Shown here: piece after piece, positions 7,279 through 16,534 of the stretch
Numbering within the stretch: position 1 is the first letter of the stretch
How the letters are laid out: the number at the start of each line of letters is the position of its first letter
Assembly (NCBI GenBank): GCA_019873665.1
Contig: JAIOAV010000013.1
Location: forward strand, 1 to 59,999
Origin: Chloroflexota bacterium
Lineage (GTDB): Bacteria; Chloroflexota; Anaerolineae; JAAYEA01
Reading direction: 5' to 3'
DNA: 59,999 nt
Position numbers and translations under genes: made by a program
Notes under the pieces: model-generated
What the model was told of the DNA's origin: nothing
Database searches by the model: none
The model's input: the letters and a program-made list of their open reading frames with translations, nothing else

Positions 7279-9159
7279 ATGCCTCAGACATGGCAGGAAC
7301 AATACGCAGACAAGCTCAAAACGGTCAAGGCGGCGCTGAGCTGTATCCAGCGCGGTCAGCAGGTGTATGTGGGCGCGGGTGCGGCCACGCCGCGGCGTCT
7401 CCTCGCGGGGCTATCCGAACTGGCTGCCGAGTGGCATGACCACGAGGGGATCCGTCTCTGGGCGTGGATCTCACCCTATCGTCCGGGCGAGACGCCGCCG
7501 TTTCCCCTCACCCTGCTGGCTACTATCGGCACACCCGTCTCGCCTGATCCTCTGGTCTCGTATGCGCCGCTACCCCTTTGGTTGGCCGGACGCGCCCTGC
7601 GGAGCGGCGAGATCCCGCTGCATGTGGCACTGGTGCAGGTTACACCACCAGATGAACAGGGCTTTTGCAGCCTGGGACCAGATGTGGACCTGGCTGCCGA
7701 TGCGGTTGCGGGAGCGCGGATCGTGGTGGCTGAAGTCAATCCCCATCTGCCGCGTACCGTTGGCGATAGCTGCATTCCCGTTACGAATATCAACGCGCTG
7801 GTCCAGGTTGACGATCCGCCTATCGAGTTCCGCTGGCCGCCAGCAGATGAGGCGGTGCGGCGGATTGCGCGTCAGGCGGCGCGCCTGGTGGCCAATGGCG
7901 CAACCATACACGTCAGCGCCGACCCGGTGGGCCAGGGTGTCGTGGAGGCGCTGCGGGAAAAGCATGATCTCGGCTTGCACAGCGGTGTGCTCACCGATGG
8001 CCTTTCAGCGCTGATCGGCGCCGGCGTCATCACCAATGCGCAACAGACGTTTGCGCCGGGGCGCAGCATGGTGAGTTCCGCGCTGGGGACCGCTTCTCTC
8101 TACGCGTTCATTCGCGATAACGTGGCCATTGCCTTCCATCCGTCGTCTTACGTCAGCGATCCCGAAGTCATCGCTCGGCAGGAAGCAATGACGGCCTTGC
8201 AGACTGCGGTGGCGGTGGACCTGACCGGCCAGGGATGTTTTGCTCGCCTTGGCGGTGCACCGGAGCGTACCGGCGGCGATGTGGCGTTTGCGCGGGGCGC
8301 AGCGCGCGCGCCGCATGGACGCTCGGTGCTTCTCGTGCCATCAACCGGCGAGGGTGGGACTAGCTCGCGCATCGGCCTGACCTTGCCGCCGGGCGCGAGC
8401 CAGCTCCTGACATGGGGTGATGTGGACGATGTGATCAGCGAGTATGGCACGGCGGAGCTGCGTGGCCGTACGTTGCGGGAACGCGCCATCGCGCTCGTTA
8501 GCATCGCTCACCCCCGTTTCCGTGCAGCGCTGCTCCAGCAAGCCAAGGAGGCAGGGTATATACCCGCGGACCAGCCACTGCCGATGGGGATCTATCCGGA
8601 TGAACTGGAGACGACGGCGACTTTCAAAGGTGGCATCGTCGTGCGTTTTCGGCCCATCAAGCCCGCCGATGAGCAGTTGTTCGCCGAGCTATTCCACTCG
8701 TTGTCGCGGCAGACGGCCTATTATCGCTTCTTCACCTCGGCGCGCACCCTCTCGCGTGACACGATCCAGAGCTATACGACGATTGACTATGAGCGCAAGC
8801 TGGCGATTGTCGGTCTGGTCAACGATGGCGCGCGCGAGCGGATGATCGCCATGGGCGAGTATGCGGTTGATCCCGTGAGCCGCATGGCCGATGTGGCGCT
8901 GGTGGTGCAGGACGCCTACCAGCGGCAGGGGATCGGCACTTGGCTCCTCTTCTACCTTGGCTACGAGGCGCAGCGACGTGGCCTGGCGGGACTGCAAGCA
9001 GACTTGTTGGCGACAAACTCGCAGGCACTGGCGCTAGTGCGCCGGTGCGGTTATCAGGTAGCGACCTCGCTGCGCGAGGGGTACTTGCACATCTCGTATC
9101 GCTTTCCGACGGATGCAGCCAGCAAAACCACTGAAGGGAAGGAGCGCTCCGAGGCATGA
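7279..9159 (+). CDS. Acetyl-CoA hydrolase/transferase-like protein fused to a GNAT acetyltransferase domain
   Basis: Residues 1 to about 440 resemble the acetyl-CoA hydrolase / 4-hydroxybutyrate CoA-transferase family (VTPPDEQGFCSLG, then the domain containing LGLHSGVLTDG). Residues 455-610 form a GNAT acetyltransferase domain (VRFRPIKPADEQLF, with the acetyl-CoA loop QRQGIGTWL). Such two-domain proteins are known, but their physiological reaction is uncertain. The position normally held by the catalytic glutamate after HS/HT is glycine here (H234, S235, G236), so CoA-transferase chemistry is doubtful. ATG 7279 is chosen because GGAA lies about six bases upstream and CoA-transferase similarity starts there. 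The frame is open to 7105, but that part is repeat-element sequence. The stop overlaps the next start (ATGA). Confidence 0.82.
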   Translation: MPQTWQEQYADKLKTVKAALSCIQRGQQVYVGAGAATPRRLLAGLSELAAEWHDHEGIRLWAWISPYRPGETPPFPLTLLATIGTPVSPDPLVSYAPLPLWLAGRALRSGEIPLHVALVQVTPPDEQGFCSLGPDVDLAADAVAGARIVVAEVNPHLPRTVGDSCIPVTNINALVQVDDPPIEFRWPPADEAVRRIARQAARLVANGATIHVSADPVGQGVVEALREKHDLGLHSGVLTDGLSALIGAGVITNAQQTFAPGRSMVSSALGTASLYAFIRDNVAIAFHPSSYVSDPEVIARQEAMTALQTAVAVDLTGQGCFARLGGAPERTGGDVAFARGAARAPHGRSVLLVPSTGEGGTSSRIGLTLPPGASQLLTWGDVDDVISEYGTAELRGRTLRERAIALVSIAHPRFRAALLQQAKEAGYIPADQPLPMGIYPDELETTATFKGGIVVRFRPIKPADEQLFAELFHSLSRQTAYYRFFTSARTLSRDTIQSYTTIDYERKLAIVGLVNDGARERMIAMGEYAVDPVSRMADVALVVQDAYQRQGIGTWLLFYLGYEAQRRGLAGLQADLLATNSQALALVRRCGYQVATSLREGYLHISYRFPTDAASKTTEGKERSEA

Positions 9160-9860
9160 GCATGATCACATCAAGAGAGGCCGGACCTGATAGTTCGGCC
9201 TCTCTCCTCATCTTTATCCGGCATGGAGAGACAGATGCCAACGTCGCCGGACGAATTGACTATGACACTGCCGGGGAATCGCTAAACGCGCGGGGCCGCC
9301 AGCAGGCGCGAACAGTTGCTGCCTACTTGGCGCGTGATCTGCGCGCTCGGCAGATACCGGTACACACGGTCTATACCAGCGACCAGAACCGCGCGCTGGA
9401 GACAGCGCAAGCGATTGCTGACGCGCTCGGCGCGGAGATCGCGGTGCATCCCGGTCTGCGCGAGCTGCGCGTGGGGACAACGCCGGAGATGTCGCCGGAT
9501 GAAGTGATGCGCGCTTGGCAGCAGTACGCCGAGGGCGCGCGGCGCGATCCTGACTTTCACCTGCCCGGCGGCGAGTCGCCCCGCCAGTTGACGGCGCGCA
9601 TCGCTCGCACGCTGCAAGAGATCATCGCTACCTTGGCGGGCCGCCACGCCGTCATTGTGAGTCACCAGGGTACGCTCAGCACTGGCATTGCGTTGCTGCT
9701 GAACACGCTTGACCGCTGGCGGGACTACCAGATGGCGAACTGCGGCATCACCCGCATCCGTCTGACCACGCCGCCGACATTAGAGGCACTGAACGAGACG
9801 ACGCACCTCGCCGAGATCGGCACGGCCGTCTGGCAATCCGCTTCATCATCCGGCAGCTAG
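9156..9860 (+). CDS. Histidine phosphatase (phosphoglycerate mutase family)
   Basis: The 234-residue protein has the histidine phosphatase signature FIRHGETDAN at about residues 20-29, giving the phospho-accepting histidine. A second conserved histidine lies in VIVSHQGTLS at about 169-178, and PGGESPRQL is typical of the family. Members include cofactor-dependent phosphoglycerate mutases, alpha-ribazole phosphatases and many broad-specificity phosphatases, so the substrate cannot be named. Its start overlaps the stop of the acyl-CoA transferase/GNAT gene by four bases, implying translational coupling. Confidence 0.88.
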   Translation: MSMITSREAGPDSSASLLIFIRHGETDANVAGRIDYDTAGESLNARGRQQARTVAAYLARDLRARQIPVHTVYTSDQNRALETAQAIADALGAEIAVHPGLRELRVGTTPEMSPDEVMRAWQQYAEGARRDPDFHLPGGESPRQLTARIARTLQEIIATLAGRHAVIVSHQGTLSTGIALLLNTLDRWRDYQMANCGITRIRLTTPPTLEALNETTHLAEIGTAVWQSASSSGS

Positions 9861-9873
9861 TGCCGCCAGACAA

Positions 9874-9910
9874 AGAAGCGCGGGAGACTGACACGGTCTC
9901 TCGCGCTTCT
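9874..9910. terminator. Hairpin between convergent genes (bidirectional terminator candidate)
   Basis: The arms AGAAGCGCGGGAGAC (9874-9888) and GTCTCTCGCGCTTCT (9896-9910) pair over 15 bp with one G-T wobble and a 7-base loop. It lies between the ends of the histidine phosphatase gene and the convergent zinc-ribbon gene. There is no long T tract, so intrinsic termination is likely but not certain. Confidence 0.6.
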
Positions 9911-9928
9911 GGCTGCCCTCGCATCCCC

Positions 9929-11041
9929 TTAGCGGCTGATGGACGTGATGCCGCCCAACTGGTTCACTTTGAGCTTCCAGACAGTGTCCGGCTGGAACTG
10001 CGCGAATTCCGCGGCCGAGCTGGGTTGATAGGTGTAGCGGGTGCCATCGTTGTCAAAGACGACGACATACTCCTCTTGGCGTGCAGCCTCACGCTCATTG
10101 CTGCCGAGCATGAGGCGCGGCCACGTCGGCTGCAGATCAGATCCTGTCAGTTTTTCGGTGCGCACGACCACCCACGCCGTCGTCTCGTATTGGCAATAGT
10201 CCTCGTACACGAGATAGACGCAGTCCTGCACCACCTTCCCCTGGCCCGTCCCCAGATCAACGACATAGGGAGTGCCGCACACCTTGGTTGATACAGGAGC
10301 GGGTTCTGCCTGCTCGCGCCGTAGCCTTTTCTCACAAATCACGACGCGAGCCCCGCTTGGCACGTCATCCCACCATGCCTCTCGAGTGACCAGTTGCGGC
10401 GCCTGTATGGCAATGCTGCGGCTCCAGGAGACGTCGTATACCTCTGCGGTGATCTCCTCGGTGCGCAGTAACGAGAGCGCCATAAAGCCACAGATGCCCA
10501 GCACTACCAGCAGCACCACGAGGGCGATACCTAACGGGAAGGGGCGTTTCTCTGCGGCGGGCGGGGGAGTCGTTTCCTTCGGCTTGGTCAGGTTGCCGCC
10601 ACACTGCTGGCATTGCAGCGCCGTCGCGGGGTTCTGCGCGCCGCAATGCGGGCAGGTAACGTCTGGCGCCTTGCCGGCCTGATAGGCTCCAAGCACCTTG
10701 CCGCGCTGACGCGCCTTCCCTTGTGCAAGGTCCCCACCACACCGCTTGCAGATGGTGGCCGTGCCGGGGTTGCGTGTGCCGCAATACGGGCAGTGGATGT
10801 CAGGTGGCGCTTCGGTGATAGCTGCTTTCGCTGGCTCCTGCTTCATGGTTGCCTCATCTGCTGCCTCGGCCTTGACCGTCTCTGCCGGCGTGAGCTCTTG
10901 CTGCACAGGCAGCTCGAACTCCTGGTCCTCCGCCATCGGTGAGCCACACCTCTGGCAGACTTGCATGGAGCCCTTGTTACGCGCGCCGCAGTTGCGGCAC
11001 GTCCATTCCAATTCGATGTGGCCCAACGTTTCTTGCGACAT
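9929..11041 (-). CDS. Membrane protein with three N-terminal zinc ribbons
   Basis: I do not recognise a named family. The 370-residue product has three CxxC...CxxC zinc ribbons at about residues 15-32, 84-100 and 129-145 (for example CPYCGTRNPGTATICKRCGG). A single hydrophobic helix (FPLGIALVVLLVVLGICGFM) follows at about 168-187. The C-terminal domain of about 180 residues contains scattered cysteines (VICEKR, CGTPYV, QDCVYLVYEDYCQY) and may be extracellular. The ribbons would then be cytoplasmic, a layout common for putative sensors or scaffolds. The start ATG 11041 is preceded on the minus strand by an AAGGGGATC tract. A role cannot be inferred from the neighbours. Confidence 0.75.
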   Translation of the reverse strand: MSQETLGHIELEWTCRNCGARNKGSMQVCQRCGSPMAEDQEFELPVQQELTPAETVKAEAADEATMKQEPAKAAITEAPPDIHCPYCGTRNPGTATICKRCGGDLAQGKARQRGKVLGAYQAGKAPDVTCPHCGAQNPATALQCQQCGGNLTKPKETTPPPAAEKRPFPLGIALVVLLVVLGICGFMALSLLRTEEITAEVYDVSWSRSIAIQAPQLVTREAWWDDVPSGARVVICEKRLRREQAEPAPVSTKVCGTPYVVDLGTGQGKVVQDCVYLVYEDYCQYETTAWVVVRTEKLTGSDLQPTWPRLMLGSNEREAARQEEYVVVFDNDGTRYTYQPSSAAEFAQFQPDTVWKLKVNQLGGITSISR

Positions 11042-11103
11042 TGATCCCCTTCATACCTGCTTAAGACCTCGCCGATGTCTGGACGGCTTGGTCAGCACTG
11101 GCT

Positions 11104-12129
11104 CTACCAGCCGTTCCGATGCACGCGAGTCTCATCGTACTGCGTGCGCGGCTCCTTCTGTTCGGCGGGATGGCCGAGCGCGATCATGGAGAGCACGTTG
11201 ATCTCCTTCGGTATCCCCAACACCTCTCGGATCGCCGCCTCCCGGTTGTCGCCTGGGTAGACGCCCAACCACACGCCGCCGAGCCCCAGCGCCGTGATCG
11301 CCAGCAGGATATTCTCGGTCGCAGCGGCACAGTCATGCACCCAGAAGCGCTCGCTGATCTGCGGGTCGCCGCATACTACGATGGCGGCGGCGGCTTGCGC
11401 CAGCATCTTGCCGTGTGGGTGTCGTTCGGCGAGTTCATTCAGCTTGGCCCTGTCAGTGACCGCGACAAAGTGCCACGGCTTGCGGTTGGCAGCGGATGGC
11501 GCGGCCATGCCCGCTTCCAACACCTTTTTGATCTGTTCCGGCGTTACCGGCTCATCTGTGTACTGACGAATGCTTCGGCGTGCGAAAATCGTATCCAGCA
11601 TGTTCCCTCCTTTTTGTGTGTGGTCTAGTCGCCTCAACAGCGCCGACAACTTGGCGCAGGATGTGCCTGCGGTGATGATGCGTGGCTCGAAACCGAGACC
11701 TGTCCAAAACCGTTCCGCTTCTGCGTTGCCAATCACATAGCGCAGTGAGATCTCCTCTGCGCCTTTCTCGTGGAAGAAGGCTAACATCTTGGTCACCAGC
11801 GCCGTCCCGACGCCCTGCTCCCGCCACTCTGGTGTAACATACATCACCCCGATGGTGGCGATCAGAGCAGGTTCCATGTGCGGATACCGTTTGACCTCCC
11901 CGGTGACCATGCCGCCGAGACGGCCTGCCGCCGTCTCGGCGACCAGCAGGAGAGCGTCATCGCTCTGCAATAGCTCGCGCAACTGCAGCTCTGCCCGGGC
12001 CCGCCCCTCGGCGGACATCCGATAGATGTGCGGGTTGCTGGCTTCCAGATGTGCCTGCAGCGCCAGACGCAACGCGATCAGATCGGGGATATCATCCTCA
12101 TGTGCCGGGCGCACGATATAATCAGCCAT
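11104..12129 (-). CDS. GNAT acetyltransferase fused in frame to a nitroreductase
   Basis: The first ~165 residues are a GNAT N-acetyltransferase (YIVRPAHEDDIPDLIALR; acetyl-CoA loop WREQGVGTALV; C-terminal ERFWTGLGFEPR). The last 165 residues are a complete small nitroreductase (ARRSIRQYTDEPVTPEQI, AAPSAANRKPWHFVAV, LGLGGVWLGVYPG), an FMN-dependent NAD(P)H oxidoreductase family. The junction contains a near-perfect ribosome binding site and an ATG at 11601, which would give a normal stand-alone nitroreductase. The fused frame may therefore be a real bifunctional protein, two overlapping products, or two genes joined by loss of a stop through a one-base error. ATG 12129 (GAGGGG upstream) is chosen over TTG 12147. 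Confidence 0.75.
   Translation of the reverse strand: MADYIVRPAHEDDIPDLIALRLALQAHLEASNPHIYRMSAEGRARAELQLRELLQSDDALLLVAETAAGRLGGMVTGEVKRYPHMEPALIATIGVMYVTPEWREQGVGTALVTKMLAFFHEKGAEEISLRYVIGNAEAERFWTGLGFEPRIITAGTSCAKLSALLRRLDHTQKGGNMLDTIFARRSIRQYTDEPVTPEQIKKVLEAGMAAPSAANRKPWHFVAVTDRAKLNELAERHPHGKMLAQAAAAIVVCGDPQISERFWVHDCAAATENILLAITALGLGGVWLGVYPGDNREAAIREVLGIPKEINVLSMIALGHPAEQKEPRTQYDETRVHRNGW
11605..11615 (-). promoter_or_regulatory. Strong internal ribosome binding site before the nitroreductase ATG (11601)
   Basis: On the minus strand the sequence AAAAAGGAGGG ends three bases before ATG 11601, inside the open GNAT-nitroreductase frame. Such a site is what would be expected for an independent nitroreductase gene. 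It argues that the nitroreductase is translated separately, at least in part. Confidence 0.7.
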
Positions 12130-12162
12130 CGTCCCCTCAACCTGCAACCCTGCTACGCCTGA

Positions 12163-12190
12163 AGTATAGACGGCCTCGCGCGCCTGTCAA
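12163..12190 (-). promoter_or_regulatory. Predicted sigma-70 promoter for the GNAT-nitroreductase gene
   Basis: On the minus strand a perfect TTGACA (12190-12185) and TATACT (12168-12163) are separated by 16 bp. They lie about 35 bases upstream of the chosen start codon. This is one of the best promoter matches in the window. Confidence 0.65.
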
Positions 12191-12334
12191 GCGCATGCGT
12201 GGGAGCATTTCCGCCAGAGGCCATCTTGGGACGCAGGATAAGGAGGGCTTCGGGTTGCCGTGAGCGGCATCCTGCCGGATGATGGGCAGTGGGTGAAGGT
12301 GATGCCGCGGTTCAAGTGCAGGACGGAGGACAGC

Positions 12335-13247
12335 ATGACACGATCCACTCCACTGCAAATGGTGCAGCGGATCTGCGTCCGACTCGATGCTTTATGGCGG
12401 AGCCGCCTTTTGCGAGAGGAGTCGGCCTTTGCGGCGCGGGCGGCGGCGATTGACGAGATCGAGCTGGACATCAGCGCGCGCCTGACTGCCGCACGGACCG
12501 TGGGCGCACCCGCGCAGCAAGTGGTCGCGCTCGAACGCTATGCCGCCCGCCTCACCAGCCGCCTCCAGGCGCGTAACTGCTGCGACCTCCAGCGGCTACG
12601 ACAACGGATTCGCCTGGGACGTTCCCGTGGGGCCAGGCTGCGGCGGGAGCTGCTGGACCTCGCCGGGAGAGCGCCGGCGCCAGATGCGGCCGGCTACGAC
12701 ACGCTGGATGCCGTGGTGAGCGGCTTGCTGCTGGTGGAAGATATGCCGCCAGGAGGAGTGCTCTCCAGAGCCGGAGATGGTATTCTATCAGCCGTCGTCT
12801 GCCCGCGTCGTTCTCGAGATGATCGAGCAAGTCTGCATCGGCGCGGATGATCTCTTCTACGACCTTGGCTCCGGACTCGGGCAGGTGCCGATTCTCGTGC
12901 ACCTCCTCACCGGCGCATCTTGTCGCGGGATCGAATTCGAGCCGGCGTACTGCGCCTATGCCCGACGCGTTGCGACGCGTCTGAAACTGCCACGTGTGCG
13001 CTTCCTCATCAATGCCGATCTGCGCGCGACCGACTATGCAGACGGACTGTCTTCTTCCTCTACACGCCATGCCAGGGGACAAATGCTGCAGAACGTGCTC
13101 AATAAGCTGGCGGCCGATACCCGTGGGCACAACGTGGCGATCTGCACCTATGGTCCCTGCACAGCGGTCGTGACGCACCTGCCCTGGCTGCAGCGCGCGG
13201 ATGACGGGACTCGCTATCCAACCCTAGGGATATTCAGGCGCGCATGA
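12335..13247 (+). pseudogene. Class I SAM-dependent methyltransferase, broken by three single-base indels
   Basis: The intact ancestor would be a ~303-residue protein. It has a helical N-terminal half (from MTRSTPLQMVQRIC, with the GYDTLDAVVSGLLLVEDMPP segment) and a C-terminal methyltransferase domain with motif I FYDLGSGLGQVPILVHL and then GIEFEPAYCAYA. Three lesions break it. An extra base near 12752 separates VEDMPP from the continuing EECSPEPEMVFYQP. A missing base near 13044 and an extra base near 13081 displace the expected TVFFLYTPCQG segment, which is still readable in another frame. Start ATG 12335 has GGAGGA at 12325-12330. Codon content is otherwise well kept, so the damage is recent or is a consensus error. 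Confidence 0.8.
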
Positions 13248-13273
13248 GCAATGCCCGCCTGTGCTTCCACGCG

Positions 13274-14802
13274 CTAGGCCGCCGTTTGATCCCTGGGTGC
13301 TGACCTGGCCAAAACCGCATTGTAGGACGCTTCATCCGAAAGCACCAGCGGAGTGTCGCCGCCTTGCAGGATTGTTCTCCCGTTTGGCACCAGAAACTCG
13401 TTATCTTTGGCGATGAGGACGACCAGGAGATCGGCCGGCAAGCGTAGTTCAACGATGGCCCTTCCTGCATCCGCGAACCCGGGGGAATGGGCAGCTCCTT
13501 CAACTCGCTTTTCAGCCCGTCCATCGGCACGTACTCGATAGGATAGGCACGCTTGGGGACGAGTGGCGCATCAACCCCTAACCATCGCGCGACAGGGGGG
13601 ATAGAGGTCCCTTGCAGCAATACCGAAGTCAGCGCGATAAAGAAGATCACGTTGAAGATGAGGTCAACTTCCAGGATTCCAGCCAGCGGGGGAAAGGTAG
13701 CCAGGATGATCGGGACAGCGCCGCGCAGGCCGACCCATGAGACGAACGCCTTTTCCCGCCAGCTCCAGGGGCTGCCCAGCGTGACCACCAACACGGTTGC
13801 CGGACGGGCGACGAACATCAGGACGCCTGTGATGAGCAAGCTGACGCCCATAACCGGGATCAGGCGCGGGGGAAAGACGAACAGGCCCAGGGTCAGGAAC
13901 ATGGCGATGTGCATGAGCCAGGAAAGCCCATCGTGAAAGCGCAGCAGGCTCCGCTTATGGAAAGTCGTGATGCTACAGCACGATGCCCGCCACATAGACC
14001 GCAAGGAAGTCGCTGTCGCGCAGGGCGTCGGTCAGTCCGGAGGTCAGAAACGCCAACCCCAGGGTGAGCACGGGATAGAGGTCCTCGTAGCCCAGTTTGA
14101 TGCGATTGATGAGGTACAACCCCATCCTGCCCATCCCAGATCCCACAGCGGCGCCGATGAGCATCTACTGGACGAAGAAGGCGATGAGACGCACAGGCGA
14201 TGTATCCGGCTGTGCGATGAGCTGGATGAGACCTACGGTGAGAAAGACGGCCATGGGGTCGTTGCTGCCCGATTCCAACTCTAACAACGGTTTCAGCTTT
14301 CCCTTCAGGCTAACGCCCTTGGAACGCAGCACCGAAAAGACCGCTGCCGCGTCTGTAGATGACACGATGGAGCCAAACAACAGGCCCTTGACGAGCGGAA
14401 GATCAAGGATGAAGGTGGCGAAAAGGCCGGTGACCAACGCGGTGATGAGCACGCCGACCGTGGCCAGCGACAGGCTCTCTTTGACGATCGGTTGCACCTC
14501 CTCCCACTCCGTATCCAGCCCGCCCGCGAACAGGACGAGCACCAACGCCACCACGCCCGCCGCCTGCACGATGGCAGGGTCGTCAAAGTAGATCCCGTCT
14601 ATCCCTCGGACCCTGCTAGCATCCCGAGTAGCAGAAAAAGCAACAACGTGGGTACGCCTAGTCGGTCCGAGATCTTGCTCGCCAGCATGCTGGTGAGCAG
14701 CAGGATAGACCCGCCAATGAGAACTATGGATTCATGATTCTCTGTCCCATCACCTTCTACAGACCGATTGCAGCAAACGTGCAGCCCGCCTTTTTGGCTC
14801 AC
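13274..14802 (-). pseudogene. NhaP2/CvrA-type K+(Na+)/H+ antiporter, broken by at least four lesions
   Basis: Pieces of one cation:proton antiporter (CPA1, NhaP2/CvrA-like) follow each other on the minus strand. They run from the first helices (VPTLLLFLLLGMLAGSEG) through the core (SSTDAAAVFSVLRSKGVSLK, ELESGSNDPMAVFLTVGLIQ). The later helices (HKRSLLRFHDGLSWLMHIAM, VSWVGLRGAVPIILATFPP) and a TrkA-C-like end (VELRLPADLLVVLIAKDNEF, stop at 13274) complete it. The lesions are a missing base near 14603, an in-frame TAG at 14165-14167, a frameshift near 13975, and a frameshift near 13480 in a C/G run. The start codon is not definable; 14802 is the open-frame limit. The product would be an inner-membrane antiporter if intact. 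Confidence 0.8.
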
Positions 14803-14856
14803 TCAGGAGCGGGTCTTGTGCACTATCGCCGGCCGCGCGCGTGCTGAGTCCGATCT

Positions 14857-16464
14857 CTACCACGCCGAACGCAGCTCGTACACGTCCAGCGAGACGATAT
14901 GGGCCTCGCCCCCGGTCGCCGCCAGCGCCAATGCCCTCTGCTGTGGGTCTAACACGACACCCACCGGCAGCGCGACCGCGCCATCGTTGCCGAAAATCTC
15001 GATAGAGGCACGATCCACTAGAACCTGCAGGCGAACCTTGCCATTGACGGTCGGCAGCGGCGCGATCGCCCCCCGGCAGCTCAACTCTCCCTTGGCTGCG
15101 TCGTAGACGATCGGGATGCCACGCACGGACAGTGTGATCTGCGTTGCATTGCCGGGAGCCAGTTCGGCGCAAATGTCGCACAGCTCGGCGTCCAGGTCCC
15201 GCAGCGGGTTGTCTCCGGGACGTAGCGTCGTATCGCGCCACTGGTGCGCCCGTGCGCGTAGCGTCTCGATCTCGCGCACCGGCTCACTGAAAAGCCGAAC
15301 GCCATGCGGCGTCGTGCGCAATGTCAGCGCGCACGGGAAGGTCATACACTGGTTGAAAGGCATGTCGGGAATCTTGATACGGAGCCAGGCGATCTGGATG
15401 CGGCGGCCATCCGCCGCCGGGATATCGCTCCATGTCTGCGCGGCATAGCTGTTCCCGCCCCAGTTGTACTTGTGCGGCTCTCCCTGCGGCGTAAAGGTCG
15501 CGCCGTCAAAGTGCCCCAGCAGGTACGTGCCGCTCGCGCCCCAGAACACCCAGAGGATACGCCCTGGATCGCCATCCACCGCCAGCGGGAAAAAGTCCGG
15601 GCACTCGCGGTCGCCGGGCAGCTCCAGCTTCTGCAGTGCTTCCCACGACTTGAGATCGGGTGACGCATAGAGGCCGTACCAGCAGCCGTCCAGGTAGAGG
15701 GCCATGATCCAACGTGCAGTCGGCGTGTGCCAGATCACCTTCGGGTCACGGTTGCGACCCACGATGTGCCCCAGCACAGGATTGCCCGCGTATTTGGCCC
15801 AGCTCCGTCCGCGGTCGTTGCTGTACGCCAGCGATTGGGTGAACGGCTGTGCGGCGGATTCGGGCGACGTGCTGCCTGCCGAAGTGTAGATACACACTAG
15901 CGGCTTGTCGTCGCCGGTCTGGAATCCGGCGGTGTTGTGGACATCCACGACGCCCGACCCGGAAAAGCAGGTGCCCAACGCGTCCGGGTAGAGCGCCTCT
16001 TCCCGCTCTTGCCAGTGGACCAGATCGCGGCTGACAGCGTGGCCCCAGTGCATGTTGCCCCATTCGCGTCCGTACGGGTTGTGCTGGAAGAAGAGGTGAT
16101 ACTCGCCTTGGTAATAGATCAGCCCGTTCGGGTCGTTGTGCCAGCCGCGTCGCGCCGTAAAGTGAAACTGGGGCCGATACATCTCCTGGTAGAGGTCCTC
16201 GCTGCCGCGCAGCGCGTCCCCTGGTGCGATGGCATCCCATGCTGGTGAGGCGGCGGGCAGCCCATCCACCGCGATCGCCATTCGTCTCCCCTGGAAATCG
16301 GCCACATTGGCGATGACCCAGAAATCGGGCTGATCCTCGGCCAATTCGATATCAAAGGCGCGCACTGCCGTCCCATCCACGATCAGGCGCATATGGCGCT
16401 TGGTCGCCCCGTTCCTCACCGGCAGGTTGAGATAGCGCTTGACGACCGTGATCTCCCTCGACAT
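14857..16464 (-). CDS. GH32 family beta-fructosidase (sucrose/fructan hydrolase)
   Basis: GH32 enzymes cleave sucrose, inulin or levan through a five-bladed propeller domain. The 535-residue protein shows all three catalytic motifs: WHNDPNG with nucleophile D111, RDP at 239-241, and ECPDFF with acid/base E287. A C-terminal beta-sandwich follows (LQVLVDRASIEIFGNDGAVA). Residues 1-85 form an unusual small N-terminal beta domain before the first motif. No signal peptide is visible, so the enzyme is probably cytoplasmic. The start ATG 16464 has GAGAGG just upstream. It diverges from a creatininase/GH4 operon, and the two transcription units probably belong to one carbohydrate locus. Confidence 0.92.
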   Translation of the reverse strand: MSREITVVKRYLNLPVRNGATKRHMRLIVDGTAVRAFDIELAEDQPDFWVIANVADFQGRRMAIAVDGLPAASPAWDAIAPGDALRGSEDLYQEMYRPQFHFTARRGWHNDPNGLIYYQGEYHLFFQHNPYGREWGNMHWGHAVSRDLVHWQEREEALYPDALGTCFSGSGVVDVHNTAGFQTGDDKPLVCIYTSAGSTSPESAAQPFTQSLAYSNDRGRSWAKYAGNPVLGHIVGRNRDPKVIWHTPTARWIMALYLDGCWYGLYASPDLKSWEALQKLELPGDRECPDFFPLAVDGDPGRILWVFWGASGTYLLGHFDGATFTPQGEPHKYNWGGNSYAAQTWSDIPAADGRRIQIAWLRIKIPDMPFNQCMTFPCALTLRTTPHGVRLFSEPVREIETLRARAHQWRDTTLRPGDNPLRDLDAELCDICAELAPGNATQITLSVRGIPIVYDAAKGELSCRGAIAPLPTVNGKVRLQVLVDRASIEIFGNDGAVALPVGVVLDPQQRALALAATGGEAHIVSLDVYELRSAW

Positions 16465-16497
16465 GACCTCTCGCCCTTTCCTGCAGCGCTTTTGCCC

Positions 16498-16525
16498 ACT
16501 ATAGAGCGCATGGCCAGATTGTCAA
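16498..16525 (-). promoter_or_regulatory. Predicted sigma-70 promoter for the GH32 gene
   Basis: On the minus strand a perfect TTGACA (16525-16520) and TATAGT (16503-16498) are separated by 16 bp, about 35 bases upstream of the GH32 start. Confidence 0.6.
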
Positions 16526-16534
16526 GACGCCAAC

